Notes under the pieces: generated by a model | Seen by the model: only the letters and a program-made list of their open reading frames with translations | What the model was told of the DNA's origin: nothing | Databases searched by the model: none | DNA from: Cyclospora cayetanensis | Lineage: Eukaryota > Apicomplexa > Conoidasida > Eucoccidiorida > Eimeriidae | Direction: 5' to 3' | Length of the DNA stretch: 64,000 bases | NCBI RefSeq assembly: GCF_002999335.1 | Contig: NW_020312403.1 | Coordinates: forward strand, 62,001 to 126,000 | In this document: positions 29,996-41,057 of the stretch, piece by piece | Layout: each line of letters begins with the position of its first letter | Numbering within the stretch: the first letter of the stretch is position 1 | Translations under genes and position numbers: made by a program

Positions 29996-32900
29996 ATGAG
30001 GCCTTGCTCATTGTTTAGAGCACCCAAGGGCAGACGCAGCACAGATGGTCAGGCAGCTCCATCCAAGACCGTGTCGCCCCTAACTAGGGGTTTCTCGCGC
30101 GCGCCTACCAAAATCTCAAAGAGTAAGGGAGGAGGGCCAATAGGGCAACCCGCGCCAGCTCAGCCTCTGGAATCAGCGATCTTCGCCACCTCCCCTTCCC
30201 CGCGAATCAGCGACACCTCCTGTGGCGAAACAAGCGCCAGCGACCGCCTCTCGTCCGGAGAAAATTACGTGCCCGATGGAAGGGCTGCGGCAACGCTTTC
30301 CGGCAAGGCCTTGGTCACGGAGCCTCTGGGAGGCTCCTTATCGGCTGCTCCTCAGGACGAAGCTTCCTTTGCGTCCGAGCTGCTAGCCTGTGAGCAAACA
30401 CTTGTCCTGCAAAGCAGAGTCATTTCCGCAGATGGGACGCCCACACGGTTTTCCGCAGGGGGCAACACCAGCGGCGGCAATGGCATCCGGCCTCCAGCCG
30501 CGCTCTCATCTAATGGAAACAGTCCAGACGGCAAAACTAGTGGCTCTACGACCTTTAACCACGGAACGCCCTCAGCAAGAACGGGTACGCTGCGGTGCAC
30601 GGCCATGGAATCACTCGCCGAGGCGATCTCGAGCATCGCAACCCCCAAGCAGTCGCCTGCGCGGAGGCACCAACTCCTCGCTCAACGGCTGCACCAGCAG
30701 CAACAGCAAAAGCATGCCCTCTCCCAAGTCAGCCGAACAGCTCAACGACAGGATCAGAGAACTACGGAGAAAAAACAAAAAGGGCACGTGGACATTCGCG
30801 CGTTTCCGCCCTCTCTGAAGAGTAGAAGAATTCTCACGCGCTTGGTGCGCTTCTGAATGCACGTAGCGCTGCAGAGAAAGCACAGGGCATACCCATTCTA
30901 GCACAAAGCCTCCCCCTGGAAGTGCTACACCCGACCCGTCTATGAAGCATCCGACTGCTTTCGTGTGTTACCTCTGCTTTGGTGTGCAGCAAGGCGCCCT
31001 CAACCCTTCGGTCATGTACAAATACCGGTGCTCTGCAGGGTTTGGTATTCAGGTGCCCGTGGTACGCCCTTTAGGTTTGCCGTGCCTCTGCTGCCCGCAG
31101 TTTCGCTTTGAAATCCGCGCTCTTCTCTCCCACTTCAAGGGCAGCGCATGCAATTCTTGAGTTCCTAGTGCCGCTAACCTGTGCTAAGAAAAAATGGTAC
31201 GCAGGTTCGCGCAGCCTGTGAAGCAGACGTTACGTTGGTCTGTGTGTAAATAGGTGTGTAGCTACCCATATATGGGAGTATAACCGTGTGTGTCTCCCTG
31301 TCTGTGCATCTTAGAATCGTCTGGAGACATCTCCAGTAAAGCTCAGCAACTGGCGCGTCTCCTGGCAGGAACTTCTCTGCTACAATCCAAGGCCCTATGA
31401 TGCCACTAAGGGCTTTCTGGAAAACTACACTGTCATTCGGGGGATGATGGAAACCTACATTCACAAGCTGACAGATATCGTATTTCAGGTACTTTAATTT
31501 TTCCGTCTACTTTCCCCTTGTGCATCAGGGAGCATAACCCCTGCTGCACGCATATGCCAGCAGACGACTGAGGGAGGTGCCAGATTGTATTTTCTTTTTG
31601 ATGTAACTGTTTGGAGGGGAGAAAGGTGAGCACAGCGGACCTGAAAGGTGTCTTTGCCCATCTTGCTGCAGGACAGGTGCACAGCTACCCATAAAGAGCC
31701 TCACATATACCATGCGTATCTCCTGCCCCCTATTCATCCTCACGACTGGCTGACTGCGACTTGTAAGCGCAAGCACGCAGAAGTGTGAACATCGATCGGC
31801 CTGCATTCTTGTTTGTCTCAAGAATGGTTGCGCTGTGTAGTGAAGGGGTTCAGGGGCCTCGGATTTGAAGACAGAATTGAGGCGATTTTTTCTACGATTG
31901 AGTTCAGCCTCTGCGTAATTTTCGCCCCTGCATTTTGTGCACAGGCATCCAGTGCTACACCAGCGAAGACGTATGGCTTGCCAGAGGCGCCTGGCGGCGA
32001 TCCGCCGTGCCTAATTCAGGATGTATCAAGGCAGAGAGCATGCAGCCCACAAACCCAAAAGTTATCCCCTTCATGCCAGCCTTGAACAGAGAAGATCAAG
32101 CGGAGCAGCAGAGGCAGTACAGGGCGGCCACTACTGGCCGCCTGCTCGAACGTTCAGGTCCCCTCTCTCCTCTTTACGTGCACGGAACGGAAGCCAAACT
32201 GCCACTCCATTTGTGGATCTTTTTAGGTGGCAAGGACATGCAAGCACTAGACGGTCAGGCCAAACTTTCCGTAACGGGCCCTTAATACGCTATCTCGAAT
32301 GTTCACGTTCGCACACAGCCCCCCATTTTTTATCGGTTTCACCACCCAAAGTTGGCGTGTTGTCGTAGACTGAATATCCGTGTATCCGTGATGCAACTCT
32401 CTGGCTTCGTATTAACGCCTGACGTTATCTTCATTTACAAAGGTGCATCCGTTCTTTCCTTTTTGCAGGACTTGTCATTGCTTGGAAAATGCTGCGTTGG
32501 GCCTCTGAAATCCCTCCAAGTGAATATGTGGAGTCTTCTGAGGACATCAAGGACACAGATGCACCTTCAGGCTTAGAGACAGAGAATGGCTGTCGCCCAA
32601 ACGGCCTCGAGGTGTATAGGCAGTATCACAAGCAGGTATGCCGAGCTCTCACTTCTCTTGAGCAGTTGTACTGTAAGGTATAAGAGCGTAGGTGGTTGGA
32701 AGTATGCAGGCTGTGTCTAGCGTGCATTCGCTCTGGTTCTTGCGGGTTCAGCGGAGGTGCGTCACACAAGACCAAACCGCGCAGGCGGCAGCCTGGGCTC
32801 GTGGAGAGGTTCCCTCTGAATCTGAAGGCGGTGAGCACTTTTCGATATCAACTCTCTTAGCCACTCGCGATGTATGTGTAGGGGTATGTATGATTCTATA

Positions 32901-35756
32901 CATGTGGTTTTGGACTGGGAGTATGCGAGTACCCGATCCTACATACTAGTACACGAAAATCTCGTTTCAAACACACGCTCTGACGTACTTATAAAATACT
33001 GTAATCGGTTTCAAAATACACATGTGCTTCCTTCAGACTTGATGCTCTTTATTTTCAGGAAACAATACTTTTTCTGCCTTCGGTCCGTTCCTCTATGACA
33101 TGTGTGGTGTTAACAAGAACAGTTATTATCGAATCGCCTTCCTCATGGTGGACATTCCTGGATATGGGAACTCCACTGGCCACCCATCTCCTTGTACAAT
33201 TAGAAGTGCTGTTTTACAGGTATGCACGTTAGACTTCCAAGTTTTTCCCAGACCTCTCTAGCTTGCAATTTGACTTGTATGAAAAAAGCAATGCTGCACT
33301 TTTTCACATGAAAGAGTGCTATTAAATTATTTCGACATCCTGTGGGTGGTTGTTTATCAGGCGGTGAAACATGGGATACAGGAACTCATTGAGCATCACC
33401 AAGAGTCATCCATCGTTTTGAATATTTTAGGCTATTCTTTGGGCTGCGCCGTGGCCTGTTCACTTGCAGCAGACTTAGCGGCATGCTTTTCTAACGACGC
33501 GGTGTACGCAACCCCCAGCCAGGCTGGTGGTGGTCAACAGTCGTGGACAAACATTGCAACTATAGACCCAGACTTGGCGCGATCTTTGCACATGGAAGCC
33601 AGCAGTGCAAGGGGACAAAATGATGGGAGCTTTGATGATAGAATGCTGACATTTCGAGATGCCTTTAACGTTTCAATGTATACCAAAAACGGTATTGATC
33701 ATGTTTGCAAAGTTCATGGATGGAATCCATCTGCAGGCTATTCAGGAGTCAAGCTCGCGGTACGCTTTCGTTAATGTACACCTCAGCTCGTTGTTCTATG
33801 CTTCAACCCACATTGAGCAAAACTGAGTCGAGGGTCTGACTAAAGCACCAAAAGAATACATGTCTTTGATTCATTATGTGGTGCATTTTTCGCCTCATTC
33901 TTCAGGTGAACCGACTGATTTTGCTTGCACCCTTTACGTCAACGCAAGCCATGGCGTCCAAAGTTGCAGCGTCGGCAATAGGTGGAGGAAGTTTCTTGTC
34001 TCGTGCTGTCAGCGGCTTTGTTAGCAAGCAAATCTCATGGAACAACAAAACCCAGCTGGAGAGCCTGCTCTCAACTATCAAGCGTACGAATTCCCAAACC
34101 GAACACCATTGTTTCAGCTCTCTAGTGCATATGCTTTTGCATCATCCGCATCACCGAGAGTGAACGCAGCAACGACCGTGGATCGCTATGAGTAGATACG
34201 CGTAAATGCACTGCCATGTGACGCTGAGCCACAGCACCGTTTAGTCTTTAGAAGCAGGATTCTTACTTGATAGAATAGGTATTTTTTGTCGCCGCTAGAG
34301 CAGAATGTGATAATACGATCCATTTAAAGTCAAAACTTCTAACTTAAGTCGCAAATTACACTCACGAAGTATGTTATAGCGTTTGTTTGGATTGAGCAGT
34401 TTGCCGCCTGTTGATGAGCTGTCCTAATGTTTCTCTTGCGTCCAATTAGGTTGAGCTTTTGATTCTTTTGTATTGCCGTAATTTTTTCTTTGTTAGGGTT
34501 CATGTCCTTCTCGATTGTTTTGTGATTTTCCTCTGTGATGATGCTGGGAGCTTTTTAGAATCACCGGGGACGTTCGTTGCGTTTGTTGGGCTTACCTCCC
34601 TATGTTTATGCTGTGCAGAGCTACAAGAAACCACTCAGGTTCCTGTCTTCTCTAATTTCCGCATTAAAATTCTTCATGGAGACAAAGATAGCGTCATCCC
34701 TTGGACAATGGGTTTTGAGCTCTTCAACGAGCTGGCTTCGCTTAAGAAACACTTGGAGCTTAAAATACCCATCAATGTAGGACCCCACACTCTCAGTGAC
34801 ATGTTCGTTGCCCTTCATCTTCTCTCTCCTTTTCCCTCTCTTTCGAGACGCTTGTTTGGGTGCCGCTCACAGCAAAATTGAGGTGCTGAACGTTTACAGC
34901 ACGAGTAAGGACGAGCATATCTACTATTTCAATCATATCTTCATTATGCATGCAAGAATCTTCCTGCCAAAGAGTTTTATGCACACAGCTTCTGCTTCAC
35001 AGCTCTTGCTCTTTTGATGATGGGATATCAAGACGTGCATGTCTGCCTTTTCAGTTCCAGCGGCTCCACGGAGAAACGCACGCGACTATCCTGTGTGGAG
35101 GAAGCGAGCAGTACATTCTAGAGAGCTGCTTTAGCCCGTATCGCCTGCACCCTGCTGCCCCATTGGCTCTTTTGAAGTTCTATTCAAAAGAAGTCCATCT
35201 CCCGGAAACGCTCCCACATAGAGGCCTCTACAACAGCTCGTTAGCAGAAGTTCGGGAAATGAGCACGTTTGGGCCAAAGCAATTTCCAAACACGCACCAA
35301 CAGATGCGTGCAAGTAACAGGCTTCACTCCCATGGCATTCAAATGCATGCACCAGCAGTTAACCCAGGCGGCAGCGGCGGTGGCAGCAACAGCAGCACAG
35401 CTTGCCAGCAGGCGTTTGTGATTTCAAGGGCCAATACAATTGCAGGAGTTCCCTCGCAGCCCCAGGCCATGTTACAGTTAATGCACTCCCGATCTACTGC
35501 TCTGGAGCTCCTGCAAGCGAGCGGACAAGGTATCCAGCGCATGACCCCCCAAAGCAGTAGCGCCTTCCAGTACAGCGGCGGCCGCAACTCGGGAAGCAGT
35601 GCTATCGTTCTGAACTCGAGCAAATTCAGCCACCAGTCCGCATCAGTGCTTCCCGGTAAGGGTGTTGGCATGACCCCCCACCCATGCAGAGCACTGCGAG
35701 CATATTCATCTGCAAGACATACAGCTGGATACTCGTCTGAGAGGCATTTTGATTAG
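29996..35756 (+). CDS. Alpha/beta hydrolase (serine hydrolase, ABHD/Bem46-like), multi-exon
   Basis: Exons: 29996-30847, 30990-31052, 31315-31488, 31953-32226, 32469-32635, 32752-32830, 33059-33219, 33361-33759, 33906-34083, 34619-34776, 35055-35756 (1068 aa; all phases agree). Hydrolase core: strand LPLHLWIFLG leading into the oxyanion region, VDIPGYGNSTGHPSP, nucleophile elbow GYSLG (Ser about 616), HGDKDSVIPW (candidate acid Asp about 806) and HGETH (candidate His about 844). About 110 residues rich in polar amino acids are inserted after the nucleophile helix. The N-terminal 284-residue exon is low complexity with a Gln run; its link to the core through the 63-bp exon is the least certain part. 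The C-terminal 200 residues are Ser/Gln/Gly-rich. Substrate unknown; acyl-protein or lipid ester hydrolysis is possible by family. Confidence 0.82.
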
Positions 35757-37224
35757 CGCCGCGAAGGCCTGTCCTTTGTCTTCATAGGAAATGCACGCAG
35801 CATCTATCGCGTCCCCCTCCCCTCTTTGCATTGCACTTATTCTTCTGGTGGTCCGCTACTGATCTGCCACCTGTGCCTTCCCCCTGTCACTGTTTTTCGC
35901 TACAGACAAGAAGGCGCGTGATTTCAACCTCTCCGGTTCCTCTTCTCAGACATTTTCTCAGACCCGCAGCAACTCTTTGTCTGCCGGGTCTCACAGGAGG
36001 CCGGCGGTTTGCTTGGTGAGCTCAACGCTAGTTAGTGGCCTTCGTATCTGAAACTCTGCTCTTCTGGGTATCTGCCTGCTCCCGCGCACAACCAAAAAAA
36101 GCTCGAGAAAGCAGCAGCCCCCTTTTTTTGAATGGGCCAACCTAGAGGCCACGTCGTCCGTTTTCCCTTGGATGTGGGCGCTTGGTTTTGCGCTCTAGGA
36201 TTCTGTCCAGACACAAGCATCCCACGGCTACAGCCATGCTTCCGCTCCACCGTTGAACAGAGGGCATACCCAGGCTTGCATAGTAAAGGAGGAGCTAACA
36301 TCTGGTGCTGCTAGAGCGTCTCCCTCCCCAAACTGGGTTTCCCGGACGCAGTCGCCCTCCCGCTGGGTCCAAAACTCCAGCTGCTAAATGCGCATGCGGG
36401 AGTCGGATTCAACGTATGTACTCTCACTAGAGAATTCCCTGCGCATCCGCGCAGCAATAAATTCTAATAGCCCCACTTTTTCCCAGGCAGCTGAGACCAT
36501 TCTGGGTTACAGGGGCAACCGAGATGTTTTTTCTGTTTTCTCGAACAGGCGCACATATACTGCCCCAGATGCAGCTTTTCCGCTGTCGTTGAAAATTCCA
36601 CATTGTATGGGGTTTTTGCACAGCCATCAACCAGCCTTCTAATGGCATAGACGGGACTTCTTTTGAGGGAGGCTAAGAGCGTCGCTACGTTCCTAGGCAG
36701 CTCAAGCGCAGCCTTTCTGCCAACAGCCCAACCCAGAGAGCCAACGTAAAAGGATAGTACATCGTGTAGGGGTTACACGCGCTCCTGAGTGAAGGGCTAT
36801 GCAAACTCCAAAAAGGGCGAGGCGTGTAGCCCAGTGCATCGCCGGCAGTGATCAAGCATAATGAGACAAATCCTGCCTGGCCGGCAGCTCCCTCACTAGA
36901 AAGCTGAATAAATCAGCAGCCAAGAACCAAAAATTGCTCCTTATCCCCCAATATACGAAGGGGCAGGCTGAACGTTTCCCTAGTGGAAAAGGCACGCAGC
37001 GCGAATGCACACCCTAGCAGACTTGGGCCCCCCAAGCCTATTCCTCTCCCAGCCGAGAATGCAAACCCCTCACCTCAAGCAAGCGGCAGCGAGGAGACGA
37101 CAAACAGGGATGGATTCATAGATCAGGCAGCCATGATACTCATGTACAGCGCACGAAAAGAATATTCGTGGACGCGCCGATTCACGCTACGCGCTAGATC
37201 TAGAGATCTCCTTGGCATTATACG
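35757..37224. other. Intergenic region between convergent hydrolase and GDAP2-like genes
   Basis: No gene supported. It lies between the stop codons of two convergent genes and should contain both 3' UTRs. Short open frames at 36388-36642 and 36983-37282 have no domain, and the second overlaps the last GDAP2-like exon on the other strand. Confidence 0.55.
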
Positions 37225-40200
37225 TCAAAGAGTCATGCCCAGGATTTTTGTTTTGGGTTTTTCCTCATACTCCCGCACATAATTTGGTAGCTCCGGCGTG
37301 TGGCTGCTCGCGTGGATAGAGAGGTCCTGAAAAAAATGAAAGCGGCAGGGCGCAAGAGAGCGAGCAGGCAGCTATGTTGGTCCTGCTTTTAGTTCGCATG
37401 TAGCAACAGATAAACAAGCCGAGAGAGAAATGTGTGCTTGATTGAATGCGAGGCTTCCAGCCTTCTCTTTCCGCTCCACATTATTCCGCACAGCATATTG
37501 CCGCGCGTCTGTTTTCACGCAAGTTTAAATTGAACAAAATGATATTTTACAAGGGCATTATGTTGCCACTGATGCGTCTTCACAAGCGCATGTGCAGCAA
37601 CGAATCGCACGCACACCTTGTACAGGCCAAACAGTATTGTTGCCCCTCCCTCTCCCTTCTTTTCTCCCCCTTCCCCCGCCAATAGCGCTCGTTCAAAGTA
37701 CCTTTATAGTTTTCAGGTAGACAGTGCCACTCCAAACATGGGAAGCGAGGTAAGGCCAGCAGCAGGTAAAGGCGGCCTTGAAGAGAACGCCGGGATGCAG
37801 AACCAGCAGCTGATCCAAGTTGTCTTCGAACTTTTCCATTATCGCGAAGAATTCCGACCACAAAGACATGCTCGGTGCATTCGAGTGGTGGACCGCTGAG
37901 GGCACAGTACAGCAAAGGAATCGCCCATTCAAGAGAAGGAGTCACAGGCATGCAGATCGAGGCACTAGACGCCCTACAGCAGCAAAACAATGAATCAACC
38001 CCCCAAAAATTGCATTCAAGAGCTACTGAAGCTCCGTAAATCTAGAGCTGTAGCCAAAAGCCACCATGCCTGCCTGCCGCAACGCCAGTAAGGGAATGGC
38101 CAGCTGTCGGGAAGAAAGCGGCACATGTGCGCTCGCTTTCCCCGCAGCCGCTCGAACTGCTCTTGCAACAAAAGCATTCGGAGCTTGCTAGATCGCACTA
38201 TGGCCTCAGCCCTCGCTTGTTGTCTCTACACTGGGCTTGAAGCGTATTGGGACAAAATACAAGACTGCAGAAGCGCGCGTGGGGTGGCGTACAGACGCCC
38301 ACAAATTCGACATCCACTGCACGGAAATGAAGCTCCCCTGCTCACACCGCCACTTACCCGAGTTAACGTAAAGCAATGTATACTTGTCTCGAATAAACGG
38401 ATCGAGAGTCTTAATGATGTGCAGCAGCAAAAAGTAAGAGTCAACTTTTGCCGCCGGAAAAGCAGCTGCAAGGAAGACAACAATTGGCCGTCCTGCATTA
38501 TCGGAACCCGAAGGATAGATGAAACGCAGCTGCTGCAGCTGCGTTCCCGCCGAGCTGTCTGACAGCAGCGTTGCTTGGCGTAGATATGTCTGATAGAGCG
38601 TCTCGCAGTTGTCCAATGAAACATTCGTCCCGTGGCCCTGAGGACAGTGAAGGACGCGCTGGGGGATACTGGTGAGCACGTTCAAGAATGCGATATTCGA
38701 GCACTAGGGCGGACGCTCGCTACGTTCGCGACAACAAGAGAGCCCTCAGTAGGGGCATCCCTATTCCCTATATGCATCCTACTGCATAGAGGAGAGCCAG
38801 GCATGCTGCTCCTCTCACCCCCATGCCTCTAGACCCCTCTCTACGCGCAGTCTATTGGGCAACTAATACCCCACAAAAGTCGGCTAGCCGGGCATTCCGT
38901 TTCATATGTATATTGCGGAGTTCGCGTTGCCTCCGAAGCTAGGAAGATGCGCTGACATCCACTCCATGCATACCTTGATGTTCAGTGCATGTAGCCGCTT
39001 TTCTGTCTCCGTGCCCGACTTTGCAATCCGAAAGCTAACGTCCGTCGAGTCCAGGATTTCTCTATCGCTGTCGCTCCCTCCGTCTTCATCGGAGCTCTCC
39101 CGCGGAGCCAGCATCCCTCCAAACGCCGGGTGAGATGATGCCACCGCTTCTTGCCCCTCAGAGCTTTCCTTGGCGGCCTCCCCGCTTCCGCGAGAGCCTC
39201 CCTTTCTGATGAGGGGAATACGACGGTCCGCTACCACAATCTCCCCGTCGTCGCCCCCGACTTCACGAGGCATGAGAAAAGCCGCGTCCAGCTACAAAGA
39301 CAACAGCACGACAGAACACAGCGCGTATCAGCTAACAGGCGGAAGGCAGCGGCCCCGCTGCGTATTAGAGACCAAGACCTGGACGGCATGGGGCGCTCAT
39401 TTTTTTGAGAGAGCAGTGACTCATCAGCTTATAATTCATGACTAAGAAAGCAGATATTCTAGACACGTGACAAACTTGCAACAGGAGGTTCCCGATACCT
39501 CATCTGCAACGTCTCGCGGAAAGTAGGCGGGGAGGTGCTGTCGATACACTGCAGCGTCGCCGGGAGTTCCAAGCACCAGCACAACAGCGTCAATGTCATC
39601 GCGCATCTTTTCCATCCATCTTCTGATGCTTCGAAGCATCGTGTGCATGACTGCATACTCACCCCCGAGGGCAGCAGCAGCGGTTGGGTCTGCCTCTGCA
39701 GCGCCGCTGTTTAGCCTCTTGCTTTCGCTGCGCTGGATAGACGCCAGCCTAGGGGGGAGACACGGAATCGCAACACTGCGAAGACGTGACTCCTTCAACG
39801 CAATAAAGACCTCCCGAATGCTGCTATTCAACGCGTTGTGCGTCGCAGTTACATAGCGATTCGTAAAACGGGGGGTCACCTGCCGCGCACACAAGGGCAT
39901 CATGAACAATGTAATGGATGCACTCGTGTGGCTATACACCTGGAAAAGGTCCCAGCAACCACTGTCTACCCTTTTTGCTCGGTCTCATCATCGCAAGCAT
40001 CTTTGCCCAACGTCCACAGCATCTGCAAAAGCAGCGCTTCAATCGTCACTCCAGACGGCCTCTAGCTTTTAGCACAGCCCCCTATTCGCTCGCAGCCATA
40101 CGAAATGCAAGAAGAGACACACTTTCGCGCCTCTGCTGGGCAAGCAAGGGGTCAGTCTCTCACTGTATATGCAATGTGCGTCGACGGCAAGTTGAATGAA

Positions 40201-41057
40201 CGGCAGAGGCGAGCCTCTCCGGCCTTGCAAAGGTCCTGATAGGACAACTCCGCGTACAAATCCTCGCCTCCAACTGCATGTTACGCAGGAGAACGCACCT
40301 AATTGCTGGGCGCTGCTAAAATCGTGGACATCAGCCGGACTACCTGCTTTTCTTTATACAAATCAAACATGCAGGAAAGGGGAAGCACATGGTAGGGCAC
40401 ACCGCAAGTGCTGCCTCTCCTGCTGTACGGCTTACTGGCGAGCAGCCTGGCTGCGAGTCCGTCCGAGCTGCTGAAGCCATCTGTAGTGAAGCACATGAGA
40501 CAGTCTGTCCCGAGACTGCAGATGTCGCCATCGTACAAAAACAGACGTCTATTCAGCTGCGCATCCACGCGAAAAGGTAAAGACGATTGTGCTGGTTTCG
40601 CTGGAACTTTTATATTTGAAAAGGGGTTCTGGTTTGTAGGTGTATGAGTGGTTGTCGATCCTTCGGGAGTCACGGCCACTAAGTCATCTCCCAAGTTATC
40701 ACACGTCGACTTTGAGTCCTCCCTGCAGCATCGAAACAAGGGTAACTCACGCACGCGGCCTTATTGACAGAAAAGCTTTTCTTAAATGAGGAGCTTAAAG
40801 GAAACAAAGGTGGATGTGCCGCTGCATTTGTCGCCTGTGGTAATGCATTCATACCAACTGGTCAGATCATCTGGGGAAAGGATCTTTGTAATTGGCTTGG
40901 CCACCCTGGAGAACCTCTGCTGGGCAATGGCCGCTGCATTTTGCACGCGCCCCTCCAGAATATCGGATGACGTCTCATCGTTCAGATCCTCCAAGGACTT
41001 CCGAATTTCCTCTGTCACCCAGGCGGCCGCATCTTGAATCATATCGCTAAGCGACAT
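37225..41057 (-). CDS. GDAP2-like protein: divergent macro domain plus CRAL-TRIO (Sec14-like) domain
   Basis: Eight exons (minus): 41057-40855, 40722-40436, 40273-40164, 39879-39499, 39291-38974, 38658-38358, 37895-37702, 37326-37225; 632 codons, all joins in phase. The macro-like domain spans roughly residues 110-330, with GEARLCRSFNLPSTHIAYT, TNRYVTATHNALNSSI, and VVLVLGTPGDAAVY..LPAYFPRD. A linker with GEIVVADRRIPL follows; the same place in animal GDAP2 has a similar GE.VV..R.I segment. The CRAL-TRIO domain spans about residues 435-600 (NAGRPIVVFLAAAFP, DKYTLLYVNS, FEDNLDQLLVLHPGVLFK). It ends TPELPNYVREYEE, like the GDAP2 C-terminus. The macro loop that normally carries an Asn reads CFTTDGF, so ADP-ribose turnover is doubtful. 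Lipid binding by the Sec14-like part is inferred from the family. Confidence 0.92.

Noticed and set aside
30942..31160. Extended exon containing FRFEIRALLSHFKG before the hydrolase core
   Set aside because: The stretch has no GT donor before its in-frame stop; only the 63-bp piece 30990-31052 fits in phase.
38016..38198. Candidate exon of the GDAP2-like gene (KLRMLLLQEQFERL)
   Set aside because: Its phase does not fit exon 38358; direct splicing from 38358 to 37895 is in phase and matches the CRAL-TRIO order.
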